From an uncultured Gammaproteobacteria bacterium (GTDB lineage: Bacteria > Pseudomonadota > Gammaproteobacteria > Nitrosococcales > Methylophagaceae), in assembly GCA_913058195.1 (NCBI GenBank), contig CAJXPP010000009.1, positions 1 through 23,495 of the forward strand: a DNA stretch of 23,495 nucleotides, read 5' to 3'. The translations under genes and the position numbers were made by a program. The notes below the pieces were generated by a model. The model saw only the letters and a list, made by a program, of their open reading frames with translations. It made no database searches and was not told the DNA's origin. Every line of letters starts with the position of its first letter. Within the stretch, counting starts at the first letter, position 1. Positions 7,056 to 15,860 of this stretch are shown in pieces.

Positions 7056-8262
7056 GATGATTCTCCTTAAATTTACTTTCTGAGCCGATAGGTTTCCACG
7101 GCGTTTGATTATCATTAAATAGGTAGGTTAAAGATCCCAGCATTCCTGCTATATGACCACTTACTAAGTAAGCCAAAATATTAAGTAATTTATTATTGGC
7201 CTTTAGCACTAATTGTATTAAAGCAAATAAGTAGAGCAAGATTTGGAGCAGCGCTAATACAAAAAACACAGAGGAAGAGGGGGCAAGCGAGACCGAACCA
7301 ATTAAAGCAATCAACATTAAAAATGGCATCGCTACGCGTAAGGCTTTGCCTGATGCAAAAGTAAATGCAATACCTTTATAGTGTGGATGAAGCATTCTTT
7401 TTAAACGTAATACTTGTTGCATATTACCTGCAGCAATACGCACTCTTCGCTGCCAATCCATTGCATTATCAGCATGTTCAAGCTCTAACGATACAATGCG
7501 ATTGTCTTGTTTGGCGATATAACCATTAGCCACTATTTGCATAGGTAAAATAAAATCATCGTTAATGGTGTCATTAGCGAGTGGCTGAAATAAACGTCGT
7601 CTAAATAGATAGAAGGCACCATGCGCACCAAGAGTTGACCCAAATGATGATTCAGCTAATTTAATCTTACTTTGATACTTCCAGTAACTTGCTTCTCCGA
7701 CTGAGCCAGGTTCAAGTAAGCAATAATGACTGTTGAGCACGCCCAATCGCTTGCTAGTGAACTGGGCGGCAGCTACCAGTAATGCATCCAATGATATAAG
7801 TGCTGAGACATCACTTAACGCGACCAACTCAGAGTCAACAGTATTGATGACATCATTTAATACTGCCACTTTTCCTCGGTTCTTTTTAAAATCACGGATC
7901 TCTAAACTTAAACTCAAACATGATTTTTCTTGGGCAACCTGTTTTGCCAATAATAGAGTATTGTCCGTACAGCCATCACAAGCCAAAATAACGTTGAGTT
8001 TATCTGATGGGTAGTCTAAAGCAGCACAGTTACGAAGCTTATCTGCAATCCATTGCTGTTCATTATAGGCAGGAATGATCAAGGTAATAGTGGGTAATTC
8101 TTTATCGGACATACCACTAGAATATTGCCTAGGTTTTACTGCTATATCATCAATAGGCTTAGCGTGCTGTGCCCATTTTAAGAGTAAAGGATAGCCTATA
8201 TGGTGATAGATAATTAACAACACAGAGAGGATGATTATGCAGGTAGATACTATTTCAATCAT
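7045..8262 (-). CDS. Membrane GT2 glycosyltransferase (SypQ-like)
   Basis: A 405-residue membrane glycosyltransferase. One N-terminal membrane helix (about 5-25) precedes a GT2 domain (about 55-290: TLIIPAYNEQQWI, ILACDGCTDNT, VALSDVSALIS, and an acidic NDDFIL in the place of the ED motif). At least three C-terminal membrane helices follow (FLMLIALIGSVSLA, VFFVLALLQILLYLFALIQLV, LNILAYLVSGHIAGMLGSL). The Q-x-x-R-W motif of processive synthases is replaced by WQRRVR, so it probably adds one sugar rather than making a polymer. Spacing to the preceding gene is 1 nt (TAAAATG after an AGGAG site). Sugar specificity is unknown. Confidence 0.87.
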   Translation of the reverse strand: MIEIVSTCIIILSVLLIIYHHIGYPLLLKWAQHAKPIDDIAVKPRQYSSGMSDKELPTITLIIPAYNEQQWIADKLRNCAALDYPSDKLNVILACDGCTDNTLLLAKQVAQEKSCLSLSLEIRDFKKNRGKVAVLNDVINTVDSELVALSDVSALISLDALLVAAAQFTSKRLGVLNSHYCLLEPGSVGEASYWKYQSKIKLAESSFGSTLGAHGAFYLFRRRLFQPLANDTINDDFILPMQIVANGYIAKQDNRIVSLELEHADNAMDWQRRVRIAAGNMQQVLRLKRMLHPHYKGIAFTFASGKALRVAMPFLMLIALIGSVSLAPSSSVFFVLALLQILLYLFALIQLVLKANNKLLNILAYLVSGHIAGMLGSLTYLFNDNQTPWKPIGSESKFKENHHEN

Positions 8263-8263
8263 T

Positions 8264-9340
8264 TTATACTCCTAGCTGTCTAAGGGCTGCATAACGATCA
8301 GCCATCAAACGCACATCCCCATGACTAAGGATAAAATTTCTTGGGCTGGTGAGATAATGCTTATTAAGCATCTTTAATAAGGACTTTGCCATTAATATGG
8401 CATTATTTGCTGGCACATACTCACTACATTCAAGGCATAGCGTTTCACGCGATCCACCAACATCACTCACTAAACTCGGGATCCCACAAGATTGTGCCTC
8501 TAAGGGAGAGAGTGGGAAACCTTCATTGAGTGAGGGCAGGCAAAAGATATCCAAAGACTGATAAAAGGTGGGCATATTATCAATGCGGCCGAGAAAATGT
8601 ACACGGTCATTTAACTCAAGCTGAGTAACTTGCTGATGTAAACGTGATTCCATTGTGCCACCACCAGCAAGGACTAAATGTACGGCATTGGGAAGATTAT
8701 GCAGTGCATTGATCAGTATATGTTGGCCTTTTACATGCTCTAAACGTCCGCTACAACCAATTAATTTTACCTGTGTTGGTAAGTTAAGTTCCTCGCGTGC
8801 TTTGGTTTTATTACCGGGGATAAACCGACCGGTATCTATACCGTTGGGTATGATTATTACTGCTTCAGTATTAAGTTGTCGACGAATAGTATCAGCGACA
8901 GTTTGTGCATCTGCCACTAATATAGGTTGAATGACTTTTAATAAGGTTTTTTGTAGCGTGCAGCGACGTGGATCATTCAAATGCCACGCGTCATGCTCGG
9001 TATGAATACGACACTTTATCCCAACCAATTTCGCAGCTAAACCACCGTAGAGTAATGGACCAATATGATGTGTATGCACAACATCAGCATTTAATTTCTT
9101 TAATAAAAGAAACAACTTAACGATTAATGATGAACTGATCCCATGTGGTTTATTAAGGAATATAATATTTTCAGCGTAGCTTTTTAAGCGTGGCCATTCT
9201 TTTATGGAATCCTCTTTATTCCCTTCTAAGCTAATAATGAAAGTACGTTCATTTTCCTCGCTGAAACTAATCAAATCTAACGCCATCGTTTCAATGCCAC
9301 CTGGTTTTAAGTGTTGAACTACGTGGATTACTGTTGACAT
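8264..9340 (-). CDS. GT4 glycosyltransferase (SypP-like)
   Basis: A 358-residue cytoplasmic GT-B glycosyltransferase. The N-terminal acceptor half starts VIHVVQHLKPGGIETM and has HTHHIGP; the donor half has IPNGIDTGRF, CSGRLEHVKGQ, FLGRIDNMP and the E-x7-E motif EGFPLSPLE. It would extend the lipid-linked repeat unit. The ATG at 9340 has GGAG 8 nt upstream and overlaps the end of the Wzz gene by 13 bp. Retaining linkage is expected for GT4; the sugar is unknown. Confidence 0.9.
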   Translation of the reverse strand: MSTVIHVVQHLKPGGIETMALDLISFSEENERTFIISLEGNKEDSIKEWPRLKSYAENIIFLNKPHGISSSLIVKLFLLLKKLNADVVHTHHIGPLLYGGLAAKLVGIKCRIHTEHDAWHLNDPRRCTLQKTLLKVIQPILVADAQTVADTIRRQLNTEAVIIIPNGIDTGRFIPGNKTKAREELNLPTQVKLIGCSGRLEHVKGQHILINALHNLPNAVHLVLAGGGTMESRLHQQVTQLELNDRVHFLGRIDNMPTFYQSLDIFCLPSLNEGFPLSPLEAQSCGIPSLVSDVGGSRETLCLECSEYVPANNAILMAKSLLKMLNKHYLTSPRNFILSHGDVRLMADRYAALRQLGV

Positions 9341-10782
9341 AACACATTCTCCTCAGACATTAATATAGCGGGAATACGGCTAATTACATCTACGTTTGTT
9401 AATGCCTGAAGTTGATCACATCGACGTAAGCTGGTGTCGGTGATTTCAAGCATAAGGGCAAAACCACTGCCTAAAAATAAGCCACCTATTAATCCGGCAA
9501 TTATAAAAAGATAAATAGGTGGATTAGAGGGGTTAACAGGGGTATAGGGCATATCAATAATTTTGACGCGATTTTCTTGTTCAAAAATACTTAATGATCC
9601 AGTAACACGTGCCATTTCGTGACGCTGTAATAAGTCTTTATAAAGCTCACGTTTTACTTCAAGATCTCGTTCCAATTTATTCAATTCACGTTCATGATTA
9701 CCAAAGTCTTTAGTTTGTTGCTTTAGCTCTTCAATCATGACTTTTAGGCTCATAATTTCTGCTTTAAGAGATTCAACCTTGCTTTGTGCTAATTGTAAAT
9801 TTGTTAGCTGTGAGATAAGTAATGGTTGCACTTCATTATCTTGGTTTACTGAAGTGCTGGTCGCTATATCCCATAATTGATCAGTATTAATAAGGTGTTT
9901 TGTACTATCAAAAGTATGTTGACGTTCATTTTCTAAACGACGAAGCTCTCGCATAGCACCTTGTATTTTGCTGTGACTATCCGTATAGCGAGTTTTCCAC
10001 AATGCCAAATCACCACGAATTTTAATGATCTGCTCTTCAATTTTTCCAACAATAGGATTGGTTTTAGACAGTTGATTATCTAAACTGCCAAGGCTTTTTG
10101 TGGCGCCGGCTAATTCAGCCTGTCGTTCAGAAAGGCGCTGCTTTAATTGAGCACGTCGAGTGATATTGGCAAGATGTAATTCTGGTAACTCGTCACTGTG
10201 TTTATCTTTAAACTCGGCAAGTGATAATTCTGAACGGTCAAGATCTAAGCGGCGACTCTGTAACTGTTCAGCAAGGAATAGACTTGATCCTTTCATTGAT
10301 GAGCGTTCAGGTGCAAGTAGCTGTTCAATGAAATGACGACTAACCGTATCTAATGTTTCTTTCATGCCATCAGGCTGCCGTGATTTTAAGTCAATACGAA
10401 TTAAATCCTTACCTGCAAGCTTAACGGAAAGATCCTGTGATAATTTGACAATAACGTTATCGTATTCTTCAGCTGAAGTATCGGCGGTAATATAGTGTCG
10501 CTCTTCAGCAACTGCACCTAGAATATGTCGACTATGCAATAATGTTTGTAAGGCAGCCATCCGCTCTTTCAACATGGATGAGACGGCTAAGTCTTCTAAG
10601 AAAGGGTTCATTTTGGCCGTTTCTTGAATCAACATACTAGTATGAGATGAATAATGTTTAGGACTAAACATGCCCACCATTAACCCAAGTAAAGGCAATA
10701 TTATAATCGGCAATACAATCACATAGCGACGACGCCATGACCCCGATAATATTCTAAAGGCTTTATGGGTAATCGGATTCAT
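9328..10782 (-). CDS. wzz: Wzz/GNVR-type chain-length determinant (SypO-like)
   Basis: A 484-residue polysaccharide co-polymerase of the inner membrane. An N-terminal membrane helix (about 15-40, RYVIVLPIIILPLLGLMVG) and a C-terminal one (about 425-450, IYLFIIAGLIGGLFLGSGFALM) flank a long periplasmic region rich in coiled coil (about 150-400). A GNVR-like ending FEQENRVKIIDMPYTPVNPSNPP precedes the second helix. It sets polymer length and links Wzy to the export channel. No kinase domain is fused; the separate CpsD-like protein would be its partner, but that protein has lost its P-loop lysine. The ATG at 10782 overlaps the preceding stop (ATGA), so translation is probably coupled. Confidence 0.9.
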   Translation of the reverse strand: MNPITHKAFRILSGSWRRRYVIVLPIIILPLLGLMVGMFSPKHYSSHTSMLIQETAKMNPFLEDLAVSSMLKERMAALQTLLHSRHILGAVAEERHYITADTSAEEYDNVIVKLSQDLSVKLAGKDLIRIDLKSRQPDGMKETLDTVSRHFIEQLLAPERSSMKGSSLFLAEQLQSRRLDLDRSELSLAEFKDKHSDELPELHLANITRRAQLKQRLSERQAELAGATKSLGSLDNQLSKTNPIVGKIEEQIIKIRGDLALWKTRYTDSHSKIQGAMRELRRLENERQHTFDSTKHLINTDQLWDIATSTSVNQDNEVQPLLISQLTNLQLAQSKVESLKAEIMSLKVMIEELKQQTKDFGNHERELNKLERDLEVKRELYKDLLQRHEMARVTGSLSIFEQENRVKIIDMPYTPVNPSNPPIYLFIIAGLIGGLFLGSGFALMLEITDTSLRRCDQLQALTNVDVISRIPAILMSEENVLCQQ

Positions 10783-11900
10783 AGTAGATCCAACCACATT
10801 GAGACTTTATCAGCCTGCGATGACCATGTTTGACTGCTAACAGCGAGTTGTTGATGACGATTAATCCCTTTAGGTATGGAATTAGTCAAAGCAAGCACCA
10901 TTTCATCTACTGTTTTTACTGTGATAACAAATTCTAAGTAAGGAGAGAGTGCTGGAAATTGTGTACTTATTACAGGGCGACCTGAAGCAAGATACTCACG
11001 TAACTTTAATGGGTTACAATGTTGAATTTGTTGATTATCTATAAAAGGTAATAAACAAGCTGTCCAATGTTGCACATAACTGGGTAGCTGATCATGAACT
11101 CGCTCCCCTAAGAAAGTGACATTATCAAATTGACTAAGCGTCTCCACATCAATTACTGCAGCTCCAATAAAGACAAAGTGCCACTCAGGTAATCTGGTAA
11201 TGGTTTGTGTTAATAAATCTAGATCTAACCATTTTGAAATGCTGCCATAAAACCCAGCAATTGGCCGTCCATCATTAACTAAGTCTTTGGCTCGCTTGGT
11301 GGCTGTGGAAAATAAGAGATAATCAACACCATGAGGCAGTACTCTGGTTTTTTCAGCTGGAAAATGTGCTGCTATGCTATCACTCGCTGCAATAATTAAA
11401 TCTGCTTTTTCCACCAGTTTTATTTCATGTTGACGAACCGTTTCATGGTCAACGCCAGCAAGACTTGAAAAGTCATCGCCACAATAATAAATCAGAGCAT
11501 CATGATCAATCTTCTCAGCCACATCAATGGCAGTGGGTAATGACATCCATAAGATAGGTGACTGCAATTCAGCTTTTTTTATTACCGGTTTAACTTGTGC
11601 AGCTATAAGTTCACTGGCAATTTTTCGTTCTAGTTTGTATTGCGGCGCTGGAATAGTTTTTGGATTTACAATCCTAAAATTATCGTTGGGTAAAACAGTC
11701 TGATCGGAAACTATATGATTGATAGACGTCATTTTATGCCACATACGCTTGACGTCATGCAGACATATTTTAGGTCGGCGTAGACCAATGGAGTTAACCC
11801 ATACTGTTTTATTATGGGTTGATAAATGAGTAATTAAGTATTGTGTGCTACTCGGTAATCCACCCCAGTCTTCGCCAAACACTAAAAGATCGCGTGTCAT
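10779..11900 (-). CDS. Glycosyltransferase, GT-B fold (SypN-like)
   Basis: A 373-residue protein whose C-terminal half is a GT-B donor domain: RVLPHGVDYLLF, GFYGSISKWLDLDLL, VTFLGERVHDQLPSYV and the motif CNPLKLREYLASGRPVIST. The N-terminal half has ILWMSLPTAID and LIYYCGDDFSS, a pattern seen in TuaH-like and related polysaccharide glycosyltransferases. It likely adds one sugar of the repeat unit. The ATG at 11900 (one base after the previous stop, with GGAG 9 nt upstream) is preferred over the ATG at 11915, which lacks a ribosome site. Confidence 0.84.
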   Translation of the reverse strand: MTRDLLVFGEDWGGLPSSTQYLITHLSTHNKTVWVNSIGLRRPKICLHDVKRMWHKMTSINHIVSDQTVLPNDNFRIVNPKTIPAPQYKLERKIASELIAAQVKPVIKKAELQSPILWMSLPTAIDVAEKIDHDALIYYCGDDFSSLAGVDHETVRQHEIKLVEKADLIIAASDSIAAHFPAEKTRVLPHGVDYLLFSTATKRAKDLVNDGRPIAGFYGSISKWLDLDLLTQTITRLPEWHFVFIGAAVIDVETLSQFDNVTFLGERVHDQLPSYVQHWTACLLPFIDNQQIQHCNPLKLREYLASGRPVISTQFPALSPYLEFVITVKTVDEMVLALTNSIPKGINRHQQLAVSSQTWSSQADKVSMWLDLL

Positions 11901-11901
11901 A

Positions 11902-12657
11902 TTATTGCACTCCATCAGTATCAGTAGCGTGCTTATCAGACATTACATCTAATTCGTAAATGACCTTAGCAGGTATCCCGCCACATAATACGTTGGCAGG
12001 TAAATCATGTGTGACAACACTTCCTGCAGCAACAATAGTATTGCAACCAATATGAACACCCGCCATTACCGAGACCCCAGTGGCTAACCAAACATTATCT
12101 TCAAGTACTATGTTGCCTACTTGCTCCTCCGTTTCTGGCAGACCTGCAGCACGAGCTTTAGGATCCAAGGGATGGCCAGGATAGCCTGCTAATAAAGCAC
12201 GACCCGCAATGCGAACATTGTTGCCAAGAACCACTTTTTGACCCACGGCTATTGTTGTCATCCAGCCAATATCAACATTGTCACCGACAATTAATCTAGG
12301 TGGGGAAGGGGCACAACTTCTACCGCTAAAGGTAGTTTGGCCCGATACACGACAGTTTTCGCCGATCTCTATTTGAACAGGTCCACTGATATAGGGTAGG
12401 CCACCATATAAATATAGCTTGGACCCAATATGCTTCAGTCGTCCTTTGAATAAAGGCGTCCACCAAAAGAGTCGCATTAGCGTAGACAAAAAAGACTGTG
12501 TGCCACAGTAAGCATAATAAAGTGGTGTTGTTATCACTTTAGGTGCCGGTAAAGACATGCCACGTGTGGATTTTAATATTCTGAAAACACTACGCACTAG
12601 TGGGTTATCACTGTGTTTTAAGCCGTGTTTAAGATGATTTATATTGAGAACTTGCAT
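11902..12657 (-). CDS. Left-handed beta-helix O-acetyltransferase (SypM-like)
   Basis: A 251-residue hexapeptide-repeat acetyltransferase. The C-terminal 170 residues carry turns such as IEIGENCRVSGQTTF, LIVGDNVDIGWMTTIAVG, VVLGNNVRIAGRALL, IVLEDNVWLATGVSVMAG and VHIGCNTIVAAGSVVT, ending GGIPAKVI. The His of YPGHPLDP is the likely catalytic base. It would acetylate a sugar or a nucleotide-sugar precursor. The ATG at 12663 overlaps the glmS stop (TAATG), but GGAG at 12666-12669 is better spaced (8 nt) for the second ATG at 12657, which I chose. In V. fischeri sypM encodes the same kind of enzyme next to sypN. Confidence 0.87.
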   Translation of the reverse strand: MQVLNINHLKHGLKHSDNPLVRSVFRILKSTRGMSLPAPKVITTPLYYAYCGTQSFLSTLMRLFWWTPLFKGRLKHIGSKLYLYGGLPYISGPVQIEIGENCRVSGQTTFSGRSCAPSPPRLIVGDNVDIGWMTTIAVGQKVVLGNNVRIAGRALLAGYPGHPLDPKARAAGLPETEEQVGNIVLEDNVWLATGVSVMAGVHIGCNTIVAAGSVVTHDLPANVLCGGIPAKVIYELDVMSDKHATDTDGVQ

Positions 12658-12662
12658 TGTCA

Positions 12663-14489
12663 TTACTCCACTGTCACTGACTTGGCTAAGTTACGGGGCT
12701 GGTCGACATCGGTACCCTTTAAAACAGCAGTATGGTAGGCCAATAATTGCAGAGGCAACACATACAATAGGGGCATAAATATATCATCGACTTCAGGCAT
12801 TACGATGGCATCTTCAATATAGTTTGAGGCACAATCCACACCGTCTTGATTACTGATTAGTATGATTTTGCCCCCACGAGAAGCAACCTCACGTAAGTTA
12901 GATAGTGACTTATTAAACAATGGGCCGGGTGGCGCTATCATGATCACGTACATATGATCATCAACTAGTGCTATAGGGCCATGTTTTAATTCACCGGCAG
13001 GGTAGGCTTCAGCATGAATATAACTAATCTCTTTTAGTTTCAAGGCCCCTTCTAAAGCAAGTGGAAATGCAGCACCTCTACCTAAGTAAAGTAAGTTATT
13101 GGTATGTTGGAATTTCTTAGAAATTTTCTTAATTTTTTTATCGTTATTGTACAAAACACTGTTCATAAGTTCTGGTAATTGTGACATTTGAACGATTAAA
13201 CGCTGCAGTTCAAGTTGGTTGATTTGATTATTTTGTCTGGCAACAGATATTGACATCAGTAGTAATACACACAATTGAGCAGTAAAAGCTTTAGTCGATG
13301 CCACACCAATTTCAGCGCCAGCATAAGTGCGTAACAAGCCATCACTTTCATGCGTCATGCTGGTGTTGGCCACATTGACTATTGATATGCAAGATCGGCC
13401 TTGTTGTTTAGCGTGTCGTAATGAAGCTAAGGTGTCTGCTGTTTCACCTGATTGTGAAATAAATAACGAAGCTGATTCTGAACTTCTGGTCATATTGCGA
13501 TAGCGAGCCTCAGATGCAATATCAACATTTGTCTCTACTGAGGCATATTCCTCAAACCAATATTTTGCCACCATGCCGGCATAGAATGACGTGCCGCAGG
13601 CGATGATCATTAAACGTTGCAATTTATCAAATTTGAAAGAGAAAGGTAATAGATCTAGTCGCTTTTCAGTGCTGACAACATACTTAGCTAAGGTACGTTT
13701 AATAACGTCAGGTTGTTCGTAGATTTCTTTTAACATGTGATGACGATAACCATGCTTACTGTAATCAACAGTATTCGTTTCAAATTTTTCAAACGAACGG
13801 CTAACCAAGCGTTCCTTGATATCTGTTATTTTGATATTCCCAAGGTTTAATTGGGCTAGGTCGCCTTCTTCTAAGTGACATATCTTGTCTGAACGCGTAA
13901 TCAATGCATTCGCATCTGAGGCAATATAAAAACCGCTGTCGCTTTGACCAATAAGGAGTGGGCTACCACGACGAGTAGCATACATAGTGTCTGTTTTATC
14001 ACTGAAAATGGCCACAATGGCATAACTACCAACGAGTCTATTTTGAATTTCACGCATTGCTTGGTGATGACTCATACCTTTCTCTAAGCAGTGTGTTAAT
14101 AAGATAGGAATAGCTTCACTATCGGTATCACTCTTAAAGTGATATCCCTTTTGCTCTAAGTCATCACGCAATAGTTGATAATTCTCAATAATACCGTTAT
14201 GAGCTATAGCAACCTCTGCTGTCATATGTGGATGGGCATTACTTTTGGTCGGTGCTCCATGGGTTGCCCAACGTGTATGAGCAATACCAACACTGCCATT
14301 AAGAGGGGAGTTCTCTAATACTTTAGCCAGGTTTTCAAGTTTCCCTTGTGCCCGTCGACGTTCAATACCATCACTACCTATTACTGCGATGCCGGCAGAG
14401 TCGTAACCACGATATGAAAGCGCTTGAAGACCTTCTATTAAACTGCCTGTCACACAAGTGTTATTAATTGCTGCAAATATTCCACACAT
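12663..14489 (-). CDS. glmS: Glutamine-fructose-6-phosphate aminotransferase
   Basis: A 608-residue GlmS, nearly the length of the E. coli enzyme (609). It makes glucosamine-6-phosphate from fructose-6-phosphate and glutamine, feeding UDP-GlcNAc. The N-terminal glutaminase begins M-C-G-I-F, where Cys2 becomes the nucleophile; further motifs are GYDSAGIAV, HTRWATHG, NAHPH and NGIIENY. The two SIS isomerase halves show CGTSFYAG, SQSGETADT, GVASTKAFT and the end LAKSVTVE. The ATG at 14489 is correct because Cys must follow the first Met; a GTG at 14507 would add six residues. It is the first gene after a sigma-54 promoter and heads the acetyltransferase-to-sugar-transferase run. A housekeeping glmS normally sits by glmU or alone, so this may be a dedicated copy. 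Confidence 0.97.
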   Translation of the reverse strand: MCGIFAAINNTCVTGSLIEGLQALSYRGYDSAGIAVIGSDGIERRRAQGKLENLAKVLENSPLNGSVGIAHTRWATHGAPTKSNAHPHMTAEVAIAHNGIIENYQLLRDDLEQKGYHFKSDTDSEAIPILLTHCLEKGMSHHQAMREIQNRLVGSYAIVAIFSDKTDTMYATRRGSPLLIGQSDSGFYIASDANALITRSDKICHLEEGDLAQLNLGNIKITDIKERLVSRSFEKFETNTVDYSKHGYRHHMLKEIYEQPDVIKRTLAKYVVSTEKRLDLLPFSFKFDKLQRLMIIACGTSFYAGMVAKYWFEEYASVETNVDIASEARYRNMTRSSESASLFISQSGETADTLASLRHAKQQGRSCISIVNVANTSMTHESDGLLRTYAGAEIGVASTKAFTAQLCVLLLMSISVARQNNQINQLELQRLIVQMSQLPELMNSVLYNNDKKIKKISKKFQHTNNLLYLGRGAAFPLALEGALKLKEISYIHAEAYPAGELKHGPIALVDDHMYVIMIAPPGPLFNKSLSNLREVASRGGKIILISNQDGVDCASNYIEDAIVMPEVDDIFMPLLYVLPLQLLAYHTAVLKGTDVDQPRNLAKSVTVE

Positions 14490-14526
14490 ACTTATTCCTC
14501 TTCTCACTTAAATATATTTAAGGTAG

Positions 14527-14543
14527 TGCAGGGAACGGGCCAA
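14527..14543 (-). promoter_or_regulatory. Sigma-54 promoter before glmS
   Basis: Minus strand reads TTGGCCCGTTCCCTGCA, with GG and GC 10 nt apart; the -24 box is strong and the -12 box is CTGCA instead of TTGCA. GC lies 39 nt from the glmS ATG, which has AGAGGAA as ribosome site. Repeated TTGCAAATTG sites lie 55-120 bp upstream. Confidence 0.78.
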
Positions 14544-14596
14544 GCCTAATAAACGTTATTAATCAATAATTTACAGTATTATTGTGGAGTATTTGT

Positions 14597-14648
14597 AGTT
14601 TGCAATAAAGGATGTATTGCAAATTGCTGTGCGTATTGCAAATTGTTA
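14597..14648 (-). promoter_or_regulatory. Three TTGCAAA-type sites upstream of the glmS promoter
   Basis: An exact 13-bp direct repeat GTATTGCAAATTG occurs at 14614-14626 and 14633-14645, 19 bp apart. A third, inverted copy AGTTTGCAATA is at 14597-14607. The cluster lies about 80-130 bp before the predicted start site of the glmS transcript and shares its core with the clusters at 6330-6356 and 20807-20852. The rest of the gap 14490-14694 shows no gene and no clear terminator. Confidence 0.68.
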
Positions 14649-14694
14649 TCAATAACTAAGAGGTGCATGAAAGGCCAAGGATGCTACTAGTTTT

Positions 14695-15759
14695 CTAAGG
14701 AGAAAGAGTACCGTTTTTAATAGTATTAGACTTTTTAGTAGCAGAAAGAGACTGCTTAATTTTGAGGAAAGGCCGCTCTACTAAATATAGAGAAAAGATG
14801 GCACAGGCAAAGGCAAGTACAAGATTAATAGGCCAAGAGGCAAACCATTCTCTACTCCATGAGTTGAGGAAAGGTTCTTGCCATAGATATAAAGAATAAC
14901 TCAAGGTACCTAGCCAAATAACACGAGTATTATTTAAGATACGGTATGTGAATCCATGGTTAACCGTGGTACAACGCCAAATTATAGCTGCAGCAGCAAG
15001 GTTGACATAGCTTTGGCCAACGGTATAAAACAAACTAGGATCGATCTTGTAAAGACAAACTGGCACGATAAAAAGTGTTATTGGCACCCATATAAACCAC
15101 GCAGTACGAAACCAAGCTGGAATTTCCCATCCTCGATGATGTATCGCTGCCAATAGACAACCTGCAGCGAGTGCATCACCGACTGCCTGGAACTCTCGTA
15201 TCATCGCAGAAGGAGTCGCCTCTAATCCATGCCACATTCCTGCTCTAATTAGAGGGGCAATCAGCACAAATATGAAAGCAAAAATCAAGGCTCTTTTAAT
15301 GCCAATCATGACCAAAGCTAGAGGCCATAATAAGTAAAACTGCTCTTCAACAGCCAATGACCAAGTATGATTCAATGCCCATGCGCGTTCATGATGATAA
15401 TTCATGGTATAGCTAGCGGCATGGAAAACATCACCCGGAAACAACTCTATAAAACCATAGCTGTTGGCCACAACCATACAAAAAATATAAAAATAAAAGG
15501 CAGGGAAAATACGAAATGAACGACGCATATAGAAATTACGTAGATTAATAGAACCATAACGTCGAAACTCTTCGAGCAATAGAACGGTAATCAAAAACCC
15601 AGAGATAACAAAAAATATTTTAACTCCAAAATTACCTAAATTATGCAGTGGTGTTAGCCATATTGGTGCATTTACGGTGCCTGCAATATGGCCAATAATA
15701 ACCAATACAATGGATACTGCGCGTAGTCCATCAAGGGAATGTATTCTTTCCGTATTCAT
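14695..15759 (-). CDS. Acyltransferase family 3 (OafA-like) membrane protein
   Basis: A 354-residue membrane acyltransferase. It starts MNTERIHSLDGLRAVSIVLV and shows the hallmarks of the family: LDGLRA, the conserved His in IIGHIAG, FFVISGFLIT, the R-R-x-x-R motif in YMRRSFRIFPAF and the loop WSLAVEEQFYLLWP. About ten hydrophobic helices follow. Members move acetyl or other acyl groups onto surface sugars. There is no C-terminal SGNH domain. The ATG at 15759 (AAGGTGG 4 nt upstream) is preferred over 15798. Its 5' flank is part of a 61-bp duplication shared with the VanZ gene start. No counterpart is known to me in V. fischeri syp. Confidence 0.92.
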   Translation of the reverse strand: MNTERIHSLDGLRAVSIVLVIIGHIAGTVNAPIWLTPLHNLGNFGVKIFFVISGFLITVLLLEEFRRYGSINLRNFYMRRSFRIFPAFYFYIFCMVVANSYGFIELFPGDVFHAASYTMNYHHERAWALNHTWSLAVEEQFYLLWPLALVMIGIKRALIFAFIFVLIAPLIRAGMWHGLEATPSAMIREFQAVGDALAAGCLLAAIHHRGWEIPAWFRTAWFIWVPITLFIVPVCLYKIDPSLFYTVGQSYVNLAAAAIIWRCTTVNHGFTYRILNNTRVIWLGTLSYSLYLWQEPFLNSWSREWFASWPINLVLAFACAIFSLYLVERPFLKIKQSLSATKKSNTIKNGTLSP

Positions 15760-15811
15760 GTTTCCACCTTGTTTTATAAGTTGATACAAAATGATCAACA
15801 GTCACTGTGAA
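15751..15811. repeat. 61-bp direct repeat, copy 1 (relic of wzy 3' end)
   Basis: Matches 16830-16890 at 55 of 61 positions by hand alignment. It covers the first codons of the acyltransferase gene and the 52 bp before them. On the minus strand it still encodes FTVTVDHFVSTYKTR, against FTVAVAHFVSTHKTR at the end of the Wzy protein, but the stop TGA has become TGG. It is therefore a fossil of the wzy 3' end. Confidence 0.9.
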
Positions 15812-15860
15812 TGATTTAAGTCATCAAGATGTTGATAAATTAAATAACCACACTCCAACA
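15760..15860 (-). pseudogene. Gap between VanZ and acyltransferase genes with wzy-tail fragment
   Basis: A gap of 101 nt. Its promoter-proximal half (15812-15860) has no recognisable feature. The half next to the acyltransferase gene is the non-coding remnant of the last 15 codons of wzy described under the repeat. It now supplies the ribosome site (AAGGTGG) for the acyltransferase. Confidence 0.7.

Noticed and set aside
14489..14507. GTG start at 14507 for glmS
   Set aside because: It would place six residues before M-C-G-I-F; GlmS needs the Cys directly after the initiator Met.
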